Source: Thunnus maccoyii
Lineage: Eukaryota; Chordata; Actinopteri; Scombriformes; Scombridae
Direction: 5' to 3'
DNA length: 64,000 nucleotides
NCBI RefSeq assembly: GCF_910596095.1
Contig: NC_056555.1
Location: 9,797,501-9,861,500 of the forward strand
Shown here: positions 52,401-64,000 of the stretch, piece after piece
Layout: each line of letters begins with the position of its first letter
Numbering within the stretch: position 1 is the first letter of the stretch
The notes under the pieces: model-generated
Databases searched by the model: none
Told to the model about the DNA's origin: nothing
What the model saw: only the letters and a program-made list of their open reading frames with translations
Position numbers and translations under genes: made by a program

Positions 52401-53020
52401 GTCATTAAGCCTTTTTCTCTTAGATGAATGTCAAAGAATGACTATATAATTTATTTTTCTCATCCTATTGTGCCACCCAACTGCTGCACATCAACTCAGG
52501 TTCAATTATGAGGTGTAGGGAAACGTGGACAAGTCCTCTAAGGTGGTTTTATTAGTTCCACTACATTTGTAAATACATGGGAGAGACCAGTGTGTTCGGG
52601 AAGCTCTTAGATTTGAAAGTTTACTTTGTCCCTTCAGCTTTACAGCTCCAGGCTGTGGGTTTCCCTTTCTGAAGTTGCTGTATTGTGAAATAGTCACTAC
52701 TGCTGTTGTTTTTTTTTCTACTTAGTTAATTGGGTTCATCATGGGACAATGAGAAGAGGTTTTTTCTGTAGCAAGAGGAAGTTTGAAGCCTATTGGGTAA
52801 ACGTTTTAAGTGACCATTGTGCTCCCTCTCAACCTCTCCGTTTGTGAATGTGAAATGTACATTTTGTATAACAGAAAGAGAACTTAATGAAATCAAAAAG
52901 AAATATTTTTAATGTTTCCTTGTGCAACTCTGACTTTGGGGAAAAAAGGCAATGTTTACCTTCAGTGTTTCTTTTCCAGAAATGAAAAAAAAAAACGACA
53001 ATAAATGTTAAAGATCAATG
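49446..53020 (+). other. ppm1h: 3' UTR of ppm1h (end inferred)
   Basis: No exon follows the stop codon. The stretch is AT-rich with many T runs, typical of a long neuronal-type 3' UTR; mammalian PPM1H also has a long one. The candidate polyadenylation signal AATAAA is at 53000-53005, followed by a T-rich stretch. The hydrophobic frame at 51886-52233 is a by-product of T-rich sequence. A dispersed repeat lies inside at 50434-50740. If an earlier signal is used, the UTR is shorter. Confidence 0.5.
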
Positions 53021-54510
53021 TAAGAAATGTACAGTTTTATGTCATTAAAAACAGGAAGAAGTAGAAGTAAAGCTTAAACTGAATATGCAAGTGCTCAAAA
53101 TCAATAGTTCTCCAAATCTTTCTGCTTGCGGTCCAACAGTCTCAAGGAGCAAGAAACAAAAGAGGAGAAGTGCATGAAGAGCTGATCAATATAGTTGCTG
53201 TTTGTATTCTCTGAGTTGTTCTTATGGGAAAGTAAAAACTACCAAAAAGGTTCAACTGACTTCCCAAAAACTAGTTAGACTTTGTGAGTGGACAGCAGAG
53301 GGATTCATTAGTGGAACTACAGAGTGCTCACTGAATGTCAAACATTTCACAGGAACCACTCTGACAGAACAGGGTCGATTCATACAGTACAGTACTGCGG
53401 ACCCCACAGACATGATTCTTAATGATGATTGGGTGAACTGGGGTAAAAGCTATTAACTCAGATTGATTTCCTCTATTGTATCTGCATTAATCACAGAGGA
53501 AGCACAGAGAGGAACAGGTGAATCCTCACTTGTTTTTATAACACTAACTGGTACAACAGTTAAATCATTAGGTTTATGAAGGCCAGCTAAAGGTCCATAA
53601 CAACTCATGCCTTTTTCCAAACCCACCACTGCCTTCTTAAGAGACTGTATGAAAATTATTTGAATGGGGAGAGGGAATGAGCATTATGTTTCAGTTTGGA
53701 AAAATTGCAGCAACCTCCCCACAATTACTCTAAAAATATTTGTCATCTTTACCAAATATTCCAGTTATTCTTTATTTTTAAACCAAGAGCTGTCATTTTG
53801 ACACATTTTACTGTTAAGATGGGTGCTGTTGTAGGATAGCAACAAATGACATGTTCTCTTTTGAGTTAAAATTCATTCTCCTTCACTCTCACAAAAACTC
53901 AAACATCTCTCCCTTCAGAGAAAAAAACAAACAAACAAAATAAAAATCCACCTTTTGTGAACTCCCCTACCCCCTGATAACTTTCGTACAGTCCCTAAAC
54001 TGTCAGAAATTCCACCAATTACATTACACAGGTCCGATGGTTAGTTCCAGCGCCATGAATAACATTTACATATAAAAGGAATGATCTAAATTTCAAATGA
54101 AGTACTTGTGAGTGTGAGTGAGTAAGTTTATGCATGCTTCTGGATACACATCCTGAATTTCCTTGGATGATCATTTATTTCAGGCTAACCTGAGGACATT
54201 TCTGAAAAGAAAACGAATTAAAACAAGACCTGGAGAAAAGAAACACACACTCACATGATGCATGCAATTTGGGATTACTTTATTTAAAAAATATTAATAA
54301 AAAGCAGGGATGTTTTAGCTTCGCATGCGTTTCAGTTGAACATATCCATCTCCACTTTACAGTCGGTTAATTTACGCACAGCCGTTTTAATGGACACTTG
54401 ATAATTGTGAATGCATGTAACGGTTCCATTTAGTTTATTATATTTAGAAACAATACTGTGAGCTCAGTCTTTCACGCTGATCCGGTCGATCCATCTGTCG
54501 CAAGTCACCA
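53021..54510. other. Intergenic region between ppm1h and let-7i
   Basis: No exon or repeat family is recognised. The short plus-strand frame at 53202-53456 (MYSLSCSYGKVKTT...) has no recognised family marks and no clear splice or promoter context; I treat it as chance. Confidence 0.5.
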
Positions 54511-54600
54511 GCGCCGGCAAGGCAGTAGATTGCGCAGTCATCTCCACAAGGGGTAATATGACAACCCGACCAACAGCACAAACTACTACCTCAACCAGCG
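54511..54600 (-). ncRNA. mirlet7i: let-7i microRNA precursor
   Basis: On the minus strand the 5p mature sequence at 54593-54572 begins TGAGGTAGTAGTTTGT and ends GCTGTT, which is let-7i and no other let-7 member. The 3p arm at 54537-54517 reads CTGCGCAATCTACTGCC, one base different from the mammalian let-7i-3p I remember. The loop (GGTCGGGTTGTCATATTACC...) also matches the let-7i loop style, and the arms pair into the expected hairpin. let-7i is a post-transcriptional repressor loaded into Argonaute, with roles in differentiation, and its processing is blocked by Lin28. Position and orientation (3' of ppm1h, opposite strand, same strand as usp15) match the mammalian locus. Confidence 0.97.
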
Positions 54601-55429
54601 CTTGGCCCCTGGTGTTTGTTTGCCTCCTTTTGTCCTCTTCGTGATCTCTTCACTCCAGTCTCAATGAATCTCAATTTCAGTTTAGAGCCGCTGTGCGTAA
54701 AAGCGCACGAAAATGGCGTGCGCGTAAAACGTGGCCGCCGGGATAAAAAGCGAGACAAAAACCCCACCCAAAGAATCGAAAAGGGGGGGAGGGAGGGGGG
54801 AATACCTCATGTACCTTCCCCATATTTCCTGCACTCGCTGCTCTCCTCAGATGACCTCGGTGAAAATGACAGAATGGCAGGTAAGGACGGAGAGGCCCTC
54901 CGTGGATTTCCTGAGTGGCAGAGGCGACGTTCACGGCATTGTCAGGGCACAAAGAGCGGATTATAGTATTAATTTTAATTATAATTGAGATTAAAATGTA
55001 TTTATTATTAAATATGAATAATAACGAGTCGAACAAATAAAACAATTTATAGCCTAATTGAGAAATATTGTCTCCAGACATCAAAACATTAAATAACGCG
55101 TGTAAAAAATCACCCAAAGCACACATTACTTACATGTTTTAACTAACATGAAATAAAATGTACATTTTTTAAAACAGGGAGAAAAACAAGACGTTTTAAA
55201 TCCTTTTTGTTCGTGTACAGAACCACATATTAAAATTAGACCACCAAAAAGTCACAATTAACTCACAGCTTTCATTCCATATAAATATAACCGGGATTTC
55301 GTTGAATCTGAGGTAAAAATGTAATAATTCCACATCGGCTCCTCACACAGTCCTTCACCTTGCAGCTGAACTGCAGCAGACTGTTTTATAATCTATTGTT
55401 GTCTGTTTGAGTCTCTGCGTCGTGAAGGA

Positions 55430-55760
55430 AAGTTGTCCCGTCATCCAGTCCGCTCCATTTAAAACGCAAACATGTACAGAAGTCCAGATCGAAATAATTT
55501 ACGCGTTTCGTTGCCCCCTTTTTTTTCCTCCGCGAACGCCGCATGTCAGGTAGGTGTGGAAAATGAGTGGATTAGTCGGAGCAGCGTGGATAAAATTCGC
55601 GGGGAACGTCAGGACGGGTGTAGGCGCGGCCAGAGATGAGAGGAAACACAGAGCTCCCACTCTGGCGGGTTTTTTCTGACCGGTGAACACCAGCAGAGGA
55701 GATAAGCGGTCAGAGTGCGCCATCCGCTGGCTGCATCCAACAGCTGACAGACATCACTGT
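55430..55760 (-). promoter_or_regulatory. CpG-rich block, candidate promoter of the let-7i primary transcript
   Basis: CG words are frequent here (cgtcgtgaagg, cgcgaacgccgc, tagtcggagcagcg, ttcgcggggaacgtcagg, aggcgcggcc) in an otherwise AT-rich region. It lies about 0.8-1.2 kb upstream of the hairpin in transcript direction. Distance and composition suit a pri-miRNA promoter. This is inference only; no core element was recognised. Confidence 0.3.
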
Positions 55761-56726
55761 GAATTCCTCCAGAGGGAGTTTTAACCCGCTAATTCATGAT
55801 TAAATGAGAACCAGCAACAGCATCACTAGACATGCACCAGCATCATCATCACCTTTATGACATGGATTAAGCTGGATCAGTTTACAACATATCACTGCAC
55901 TGTACTGCATCATAAACATATATCTGGTAGACTATTAGTTTTGTCTATTTGTTGTTGTTTTTTAATGTTGTTGTGATGCATTTCTTAGCCTTATGTAACA
56001 ATAACAAGGATGGTAAAGAGTCTGCCTTGCTTGTTGTAATTAAATATAGTAGATTCAATTTGTTTAATTACAAAAGTATTGATAATTGTAACCTGTTTTA
56101 ACATATTTTATTATCTTATATTATTTATTTATATTGTGTATGTTTTTTGTTTGTTTTTGACTTCTTTGTCTTTTATTCTAAAGCACTTTGTGACGTCTGT
56201 CCTTGAAGGTACAATATACATATATTTTATTTTTCTTACTTCTTGTACTTGTCATTTTTCTTTCACCAGCTAATCAATCAGAAAGTGTCTGGTGAAGTAT
56301 AATCACCCTTGTATGTAAACTTGCTGTAGGCTATATAGATGTCTAAAAAAACCTTAACTTTTTGCAAAAACTGATTGTTTGCATTATTTATCTGTTTTTG
56401 AAATTCATCTGTGAATAATTTAGTCTATAAATAAAAAAACACCCCTCACAATGTCACAGGTGATGTCATCAATTTGCAAAACCTCAAGAAATTTAATTTA
56501 CAGAAAACAAAACAGAGAAAATCAGCACAGCCTCAGATTTGAGAAGCTTAAATCTTTCTACATAAATGATTTGATCATTAAACTTAACAGTGATTAATTA
56601 TCTGCTGGTGGACCAATCCATGAGTCTGATGAGCACTTAACACATATGTGGGTTCAGGTGAATAGTGGGACTATCACAAATTAAGTTTCAGAATGATGTT
56701 AACTTTTATGAATCTCTGTTTAGTGC

Positions 56727-56955
56727 AGTGGTTCTCAAAGTGGGGTCCAGGGACCTCCAGGGGTCCTTGAGGGGGTTCACTATAATTCCATCCATAAGCA
56801 TCACAATGACAGGATGTATGACTATTTTGGTCATTGGTTTCTTACACTTTCTGTAATAAAACATCTAAAAGCAAAAATCTCATCAGATGGGGGTCTGTGG
56901 TCTAATTTGAGTCAGTTTAGGGGTCCTTGACGTGAGAAAGTTTGAGAACCAGAAT
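56727..56955. mobile_element. Short hAT-like element ('CAGTGGTTCTCAAAGTGGGGTCC')
   Basis: The left end cagtggttctcaaagtgggg and the right end (ctttttgagaacc type, seen as 'aaagtttgagaacca') are the inverted ends of a small hAT-type repeat common in vertebrates. The last bases of the right end are lost. No coding capacity. Confidence 0.6.
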
Positions 56956-57079
56956 CATTAGTTTGACATTGACTTCCAGTGACTGTCGGTAAGTTGGTTT
57001 CTGTTTCCTCTGAGCGAGTGATGCACTGCTCTGCGCACTGGTTGCTCCCTCTTCTCCTCCCTCCTATTGGTCCAGCAGC

Positions 57080-57199
57080 ATGGAGCCGCTGCCGGGGGAA
57101 CCTCCCAGCTGTGAGCGGGCAGAGAACCTGTCAGAACCCGGAGAGAACACCGTGTTCCTCCTCACAGATCAACCAGCAGCTGCTGCTGCTCACACTGAG
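57080..57199 (+). CDS. Isolated exon-like frame (candidate first exon, unknown)
   Basis: ATG in a fair context follows a CCAAT-type motif (attggtcc at 57066) in a GC-rich pocket. Forty codons (MEPLPGEPPSCERAENLSEP...) end at GAG|GTAGAG, a possible phase-0 donor. I found no second exon on the plus strand before the usp15 3' UTR, which occupies the opposite strand. It may be a lone exon of a non-coding or degenerate gene, or chance in a GC-rich patch. I do not recognise the sequence. Confidence 0.2.
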
Positions 57200-57649
57200 G
57201 TAGAGGCAAAGATAAAATGGAGGGCAAACCTCATTTAAATTCCTGCTAAAAATAAATCAATCAACAATTCATACATGGTTCAGAGGGCTGAAAGCTTTTT
57301 ATTCTACTGAAAGACCATGATCAGTGCATGCTTGTGATGATGAATACTTATTGAAGAGTAGAAACTGCAGAACATGAGGTTGAGGCTTTTCAGCTTCATT
57401 ATATTTGTACTAAAAATATTGATCATACAGCCCAAACCAATACAAATAATTTCTTTTTCTTTCATTTTGATACTGATTAGTGGGGATATTTCCTCTTTTC
57501 ATGAGTAAAGATGATAACTAACAAGTGTACCATCTATCATTAATAAAAAGGTACACAGTGAAACACATCGGGGACAGGGATGGCAAGATTTGTAGACACA
57601 CACCACAGACAGAGACACTGCAGTGAAGAAAACCAGAACAGGACCCGCA

Positions 57650-60230
57650 GAAAGCTTTACACAACTTTATTGAAGATTGTGTATAAATACACATGCACAA
57701 TTCAAATGTAAACCCAAGTGAACTCAAGTGCAGCCAAACCTGGAAACCCCCGTTATGTCATCATGCAAGGATGTCTGGATTATTTTTTACAAAAAAAGTC
57801 CCAGAACAACAGATCCATCCTTTTTGTTTGTTTGTTTTTTTTAAAAATATTCCCTCCCTGACAAGAGCACAGGCAAGACTTCGCAAACTAGTGTGTATGT
57901 GTGGACTCGAGCCACAAATCCCCACCTCCCACCCCGACATTTCAGGTCTTGTCAAGGTTTTAAATATATTGTCTGTTTATTATTAAATGCTTACATATAA
58001 ATAAATAAACTTTATCAAATGTGCACTCACAGAGTGAACTCTTATGTACAGAATTGTATAAGCCTATAGTAGCAATCACATCTCACTCAGTCAGGATGAA
58101 GGGGGACGAGGGGGGGGGGTGAGTCGCCTAAAAAGCAAGGCAGCGCTGAGGAAGTAAAGCCCACTCAAGTCGGAGCACGGAGATGCTCGTCAAGGCATGG
58201 TACACGTGTGATATTCTGAGGCAACAACAGGTACGCTAATGCTGTTTACAATGCAAAGAACAGGTAGAAAAAGAAAACATAAGAGCCACACTCCACCATG
58301 GAGAATAGTTTCATCATGAGTAGCGCTGATGGAGGAATATCCTGCAACCATCTGCCACAAAATATTTTTCACTGTATCATGATCCCAAAAGCTGAAAGGC
58401 CTTTTAGGTGGACTCACCCCCCCTCCCCCCCAAAAAAATTTTTCAGTTTTGTCTCCCTCCCTCCCTCCCCATCCTCAAAGCTCAGGACCACAAAGAAGCA
58501 TTTTCCATCTCCGGGAAAAAAAAAGGGGACGCATTCAGCATTACCCATGAATTCATACGGCTAATATCAAAGGCGAAGAACCCATTACCATCACATTCAA
58601 CCAAACCAAGAAAGGGAGCCATGAAAAGAAAAGAAAAAAAAAAACAGGAAATAAAATCTGTCCCTATGATGAAAGAATCAAAAAAAAAAAGGCATCAACC
58701 ACATACATCTGGTCAGTGTTCATTTCATTCAGCATACATTCTGGCCCTCGTGTGGATTTTTTTAAAAAACAAAACAAAAAAAAAAACGTGGCTGCGATAT
58801 AAAAAGCAGTGTCTTACAAATACTACGGACATTCGAGTGTTTGTGTATGAAGGTGGGGGGTGCGAGAAGAATGAAGACGGCGTGTGATTGTGATGTGCAA
58901 AGAAAAAGGCGACCGGTCCGAGATCAAGAGTTAAGGCCGAGGTGATCCTAACAAGAGACGGTGCCATCTGATGTCGGCGAAGTCACCCATGTTCCTAATC
59001 TCACAGTGCCTCTAATATGAAGAAGAAGAAGAAAGCTTTTAAACACCAAAACTACGGAGACGTTAAAAAGAGCTGAAGAGAAGGTTTGTGATGTTGGAAT
59101 CGCTGAGTCTGCCGGCTAACTTTCATCCTGTGCACGCTACGGTGAGTTAAGACAGAGTGCTCCTAGATTTGAAGGTATTTTCTGAAACACTTTCCTAAAT
59201 TTCATATTCGCAGATTTAAAAAAAAAAAAAAAAGATATGCGCTTAGAGAATCAGCTGGATGACATCTCAATCCTGCTTTATTTTAGGTTTAAGGTCATTA
59301 CCAACAGAGGAGGCCAGAGAGAGACGACAAAAAGCAGGACCTTAAAAGATTTTTAAGATTCATGCTGATACACTGATAGTCTGTCTAAAAATGCAAAGAT
59401 CGCAGCAGCAGCAGCAGCAGCAGCAGCACGAAGCTCGGACTGTTTGGCTGTTTTGACACTTTATAAAACCACACAGCTACGGGCATCACTTCTCTACGTT
59501 GAATCTAGACTGTAGACGCGTCTCGCCACTGGCTTACTAAAGGGAGCTTCCTAAGTTGTTGTTGTTTTTTTTAATGTGAGAAAACCCTCTGAGTCATTGA
59601 ACGGTTGCAGTATGTCTGGCAATAATTACATTAAAAAAAAAAAAAAAAAAAAGTGGATGGTTGGCGATTGTGCAAGTTCAAAACGTTTCAGCGCATCATG
59701 AAACCACATATAATTCAGTGTTTAAAATATATACACAAGGTCTAAATGATACTAAAAATGATATGCCAACAATGCATCGCTCTCAAAAAATATATATATA
59801 TAAAAGAACAACAATGTAACACAAAAAGCAAAGGGAGACTCAGAGCGCCGCACACAAGTAGCGTGAAGCCTCAGAATCGGTCCGCGGTGACGTTCAGTGA
59901 CTCTTTTCAGAGAGCAGGTGAGCGAATCCTTTAGAAAAAGAACTAAATGGATGGACGTGGCGACACACTCTCACACACACACGCACGCGCACGCACACAC
60001 ACGCACACACACAGTGATCCAACCACAGAGGGCCCTGATTTCTTAGCGTTGCGTACCCCCGCAGCACTCTGACCAAACAGTCTTCATCCCCACGGTTGGC
60101 TCCGCCTGTCGAGCGGTTGAATCCGAGCCGCTGGGTGGGACTGGTGGCGCCCGCTGCCATGCTGTGTGTCCATATGGCTTTGGATGGAAAGATCCCAATC
60201 TCTCTCTCTCCGTTTTTTTTTCCATTTGCT
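57650..60230 (-). other. usp15: 3' UTR of usp15 (end inferred)
   Basis: The stretch after the usp15 stop has no exon. On the minus strand AATAAA occurs at 57671-57666 with a GTGT/T-rich stretch beyond, which is a credible transcript end. A second AATAAA-type hexamer lies near 57980. The stretch holds A- and T-runs, a (GCA)9 tract at 59402-59428 and a CA-rich tract at 59970-60012. Confidence 0.5.
59402..59428 (-). repeat. (CTG)9 trinucleotide repeat in the usp15 3' UTR
   Basis: Nine perfect GCA units on the plus strand read as TGC/CTG in the sense of the usp15 transcript. Confidence 0.93.
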
Positions 60231-63026
<2,796 letters not shown>

Positions 63027-63033
63027 TCACAGA

Positions 63034-63034
<1 letters not shown>

Positions 63035-63069
<35 letters not shown>
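63035..63069 (-). repeat. (TG)n at a usp15 splice acceptor
   Basis: In the usp15 sense a TG tract ends about 14 bases before the AG of the exon starting at 63020 and takes the place of most of the polypyrimidine tract (...GTGTTTGTCTGTGAGAGCAG). Confidence 0.93.
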
Positions 63070-63070
<1 letters not shown>

Positions 63071-63233
63071 CTGTTTGACCAAACACTTCTCATAACACTG
63101 CTGTGTCTCACAGGACATGAATTACATCCCTGTCCAAAAATGAAACAAAACAGATCATACTTTACTCTGAAGCAGCTTTACATGAGTATTGTGCACTAAC
63201 AATATCTTTCCACAAGTTACATATGGGCAAAAG

Positions 63234-63970
63234 TAGGGCTGCTCGATTATGGCAAAAATCATAATCACGATTGTTTTGGTCAATATTAAGAACACGATTA
63301 CTCATTGACTCACAAAACAGATATTATTTTGTTTTGTCAAATGTATCAATCCACACTGACTCCGAGTCTATTCCTGTCATTTAGTGAAGTGTAATCTGCA
63401 CAGACAGCTGTTTAACTCACACAAATATCCCGCTGTAATATGTTTTGAACTAATTAATGGTATATGTTGAATGATCAAGGCTCCCAGTCTGTCTGTGAGC
63501 TGCCTGTTTCACCACAGGCAGATTCCCCTCACTCGCTACGGTGGGCGGGGAAATAAAATCGATAAATCAATAAACATAAACACTGTCGATTTCTTCCTGT
63601 GGAGCCGACATGAAAACAGTTTGTCCGGCTGGTGTCCTCTCAGCTCCCCATGAGCTGCTACTGACAAGGAGCCGGTTCTGTGGACAGAGACGCTGAACGC
63701 AGGTCGGAGTCGGTGTGGATTGAACGGATTGAACGCGCCGCTCACGTCTCGCTTAGTATGTGAGAGTGAGTTTGGGCTTTTAGGGAGGGAGGTGAAAGTG
63801 CACCGCTGTAAAGGAAAGGGGTGCGCTGGATTTATAACACAAGACAAAACGAGAGCATCATTGTGAAATGGAACTCGGCACAATCGTTTTATCTCGATTA
63901 TCTTGTTTTCATAATTGTTGGAGGCCAAAATCGCAATTGAAAATAACATTCGATTAACCGCCCAGCCCTA
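63234..63970. mobile_element. hAT-like non-autonomous element in a usp15 intron
   Basis: Ends: TAGGGCTGCTCGATTATGG at 63234 and, inverted, TAGGGCTGGGCGGTTAATCG at 63970. The flanks ggcaaaag (63226-63233) and gacacaag (63971-63978) agree at 6 of 8 positions, fitting an aged 8-bp hAT target duplication. Subterminal copies of 'tcgatta' occur at both ends. The GC-rich core (63590-63760) contains short spurious frames but no transposase. Confidence 0.75.
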
Positions 63971-64000
63971 GACACAAGTGTCATCAGGCTACTGTAAGAC

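Larger units (their letters stand above)
54601..57079. other. Upstream region of let-7i with a CpG-rich block
   Basis: On the minus strand this is the sequence just upstream of the let-7i hairpin and so should contain the primary transcript and its promoter. It has a GC-rich patch directly beside the hairpin (54650-54800) and another at 55430-55760. A 'gggggggagggaggggg' G-run lies at 54785-54800. No protein exon is supportable, and none of the expected MON2 exons is seen. Confidence 0.5.

Noticed and set aside
54616..54966. Plus-strand 116-codon frame beside let-7i
   Set aside because: Lys/Arg-rich translation of GC- and G-run-rich DNA; no homology recognised, and it overlaps the upstream flank of the hairpin.

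Overview
The window is nuclear DNA from a ray-finned, probably spiny-rayed (percomorph) teleost. The evidence is vertebrate-type split genes with GT-AG introns, a let-7i hairpin, long dinucleotide microsatellites, and a typical fish set of decayed transposons (Tc1, L2-like LINE, Penelope-like element, TTAA-flanked MITEs, hAT-like elements). It is not bacterial: there are no operons, CRISPR arrays or phage genes. The organism call is an inference from gene and repeat content.

Layout, left to right. (1) 1-3.4 kb: repeats, a Tc1 remnant, and one short open exon-like stretch on the minus strand that resembles a GPCR N-terminus and first membrane helix (weak). (2) 3.7-18.4 kb, minus strand: a complete 18-exon gene for an interleukin-17 receptor E-like protein (il17rel). 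I joined it exon by exon. All splice phases agree and give 553 residues: signal peptide, IL-17RE-type ectodomain, one membrane helix, and a tail of about 60 residues without a SEFIR signalling domain. Its introns hold a nested pair of DNA transposons, an L2-like LINE and several MITEs. (3) 18.4-26.2 kb: gene-poor, with a decayed Penelope-like element and a second Tc1 remnant. (4) 26.2-about 53 kb, plus strand: complete ppm1h (10 coding exons, 528 residues) with a GC-rich first exon and a long 3' UTR. One intron starts with GC and runs at once into a (GT)n tract. (5) 54.5 kb, minus strand: the let-7i microRNA precursor with both arms recognisable. (6) 57.65-63.02 kb, minus strand: the last five coding exons of usp15 (290 residues, ending in an expanded acidic tail) with a long 3' UTR. 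The 5' part of usp15 lies beyond the right edge. (7) 63.2-63.97 kb: a hAT-like element.

ppm1h (+), let-7i (-) and usp15 (-) keep the mammalian order and relative orientation (human 12q14), but MON2, which lies between let-7i and USP15 in mammals, is absent. The genes are not a pathway or operon; the block looks like old synteny. il17rel is not a neighbour of this block in human (IL17REL is on 22q13).

The most interesting points are the SEFIR-less membrane-anchored IL-17R family member with a dileucine motif in its tail, the GC-AG intron beside a microsatellite, dinucleotide tracts abutting usp15 splice sites, the acidic expansion of the usp15 tail, the loss of MON2 from the let-7i block, and the nested transposon in an il17rel intron. 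I found no evidence for a wholly new multi-gene system.
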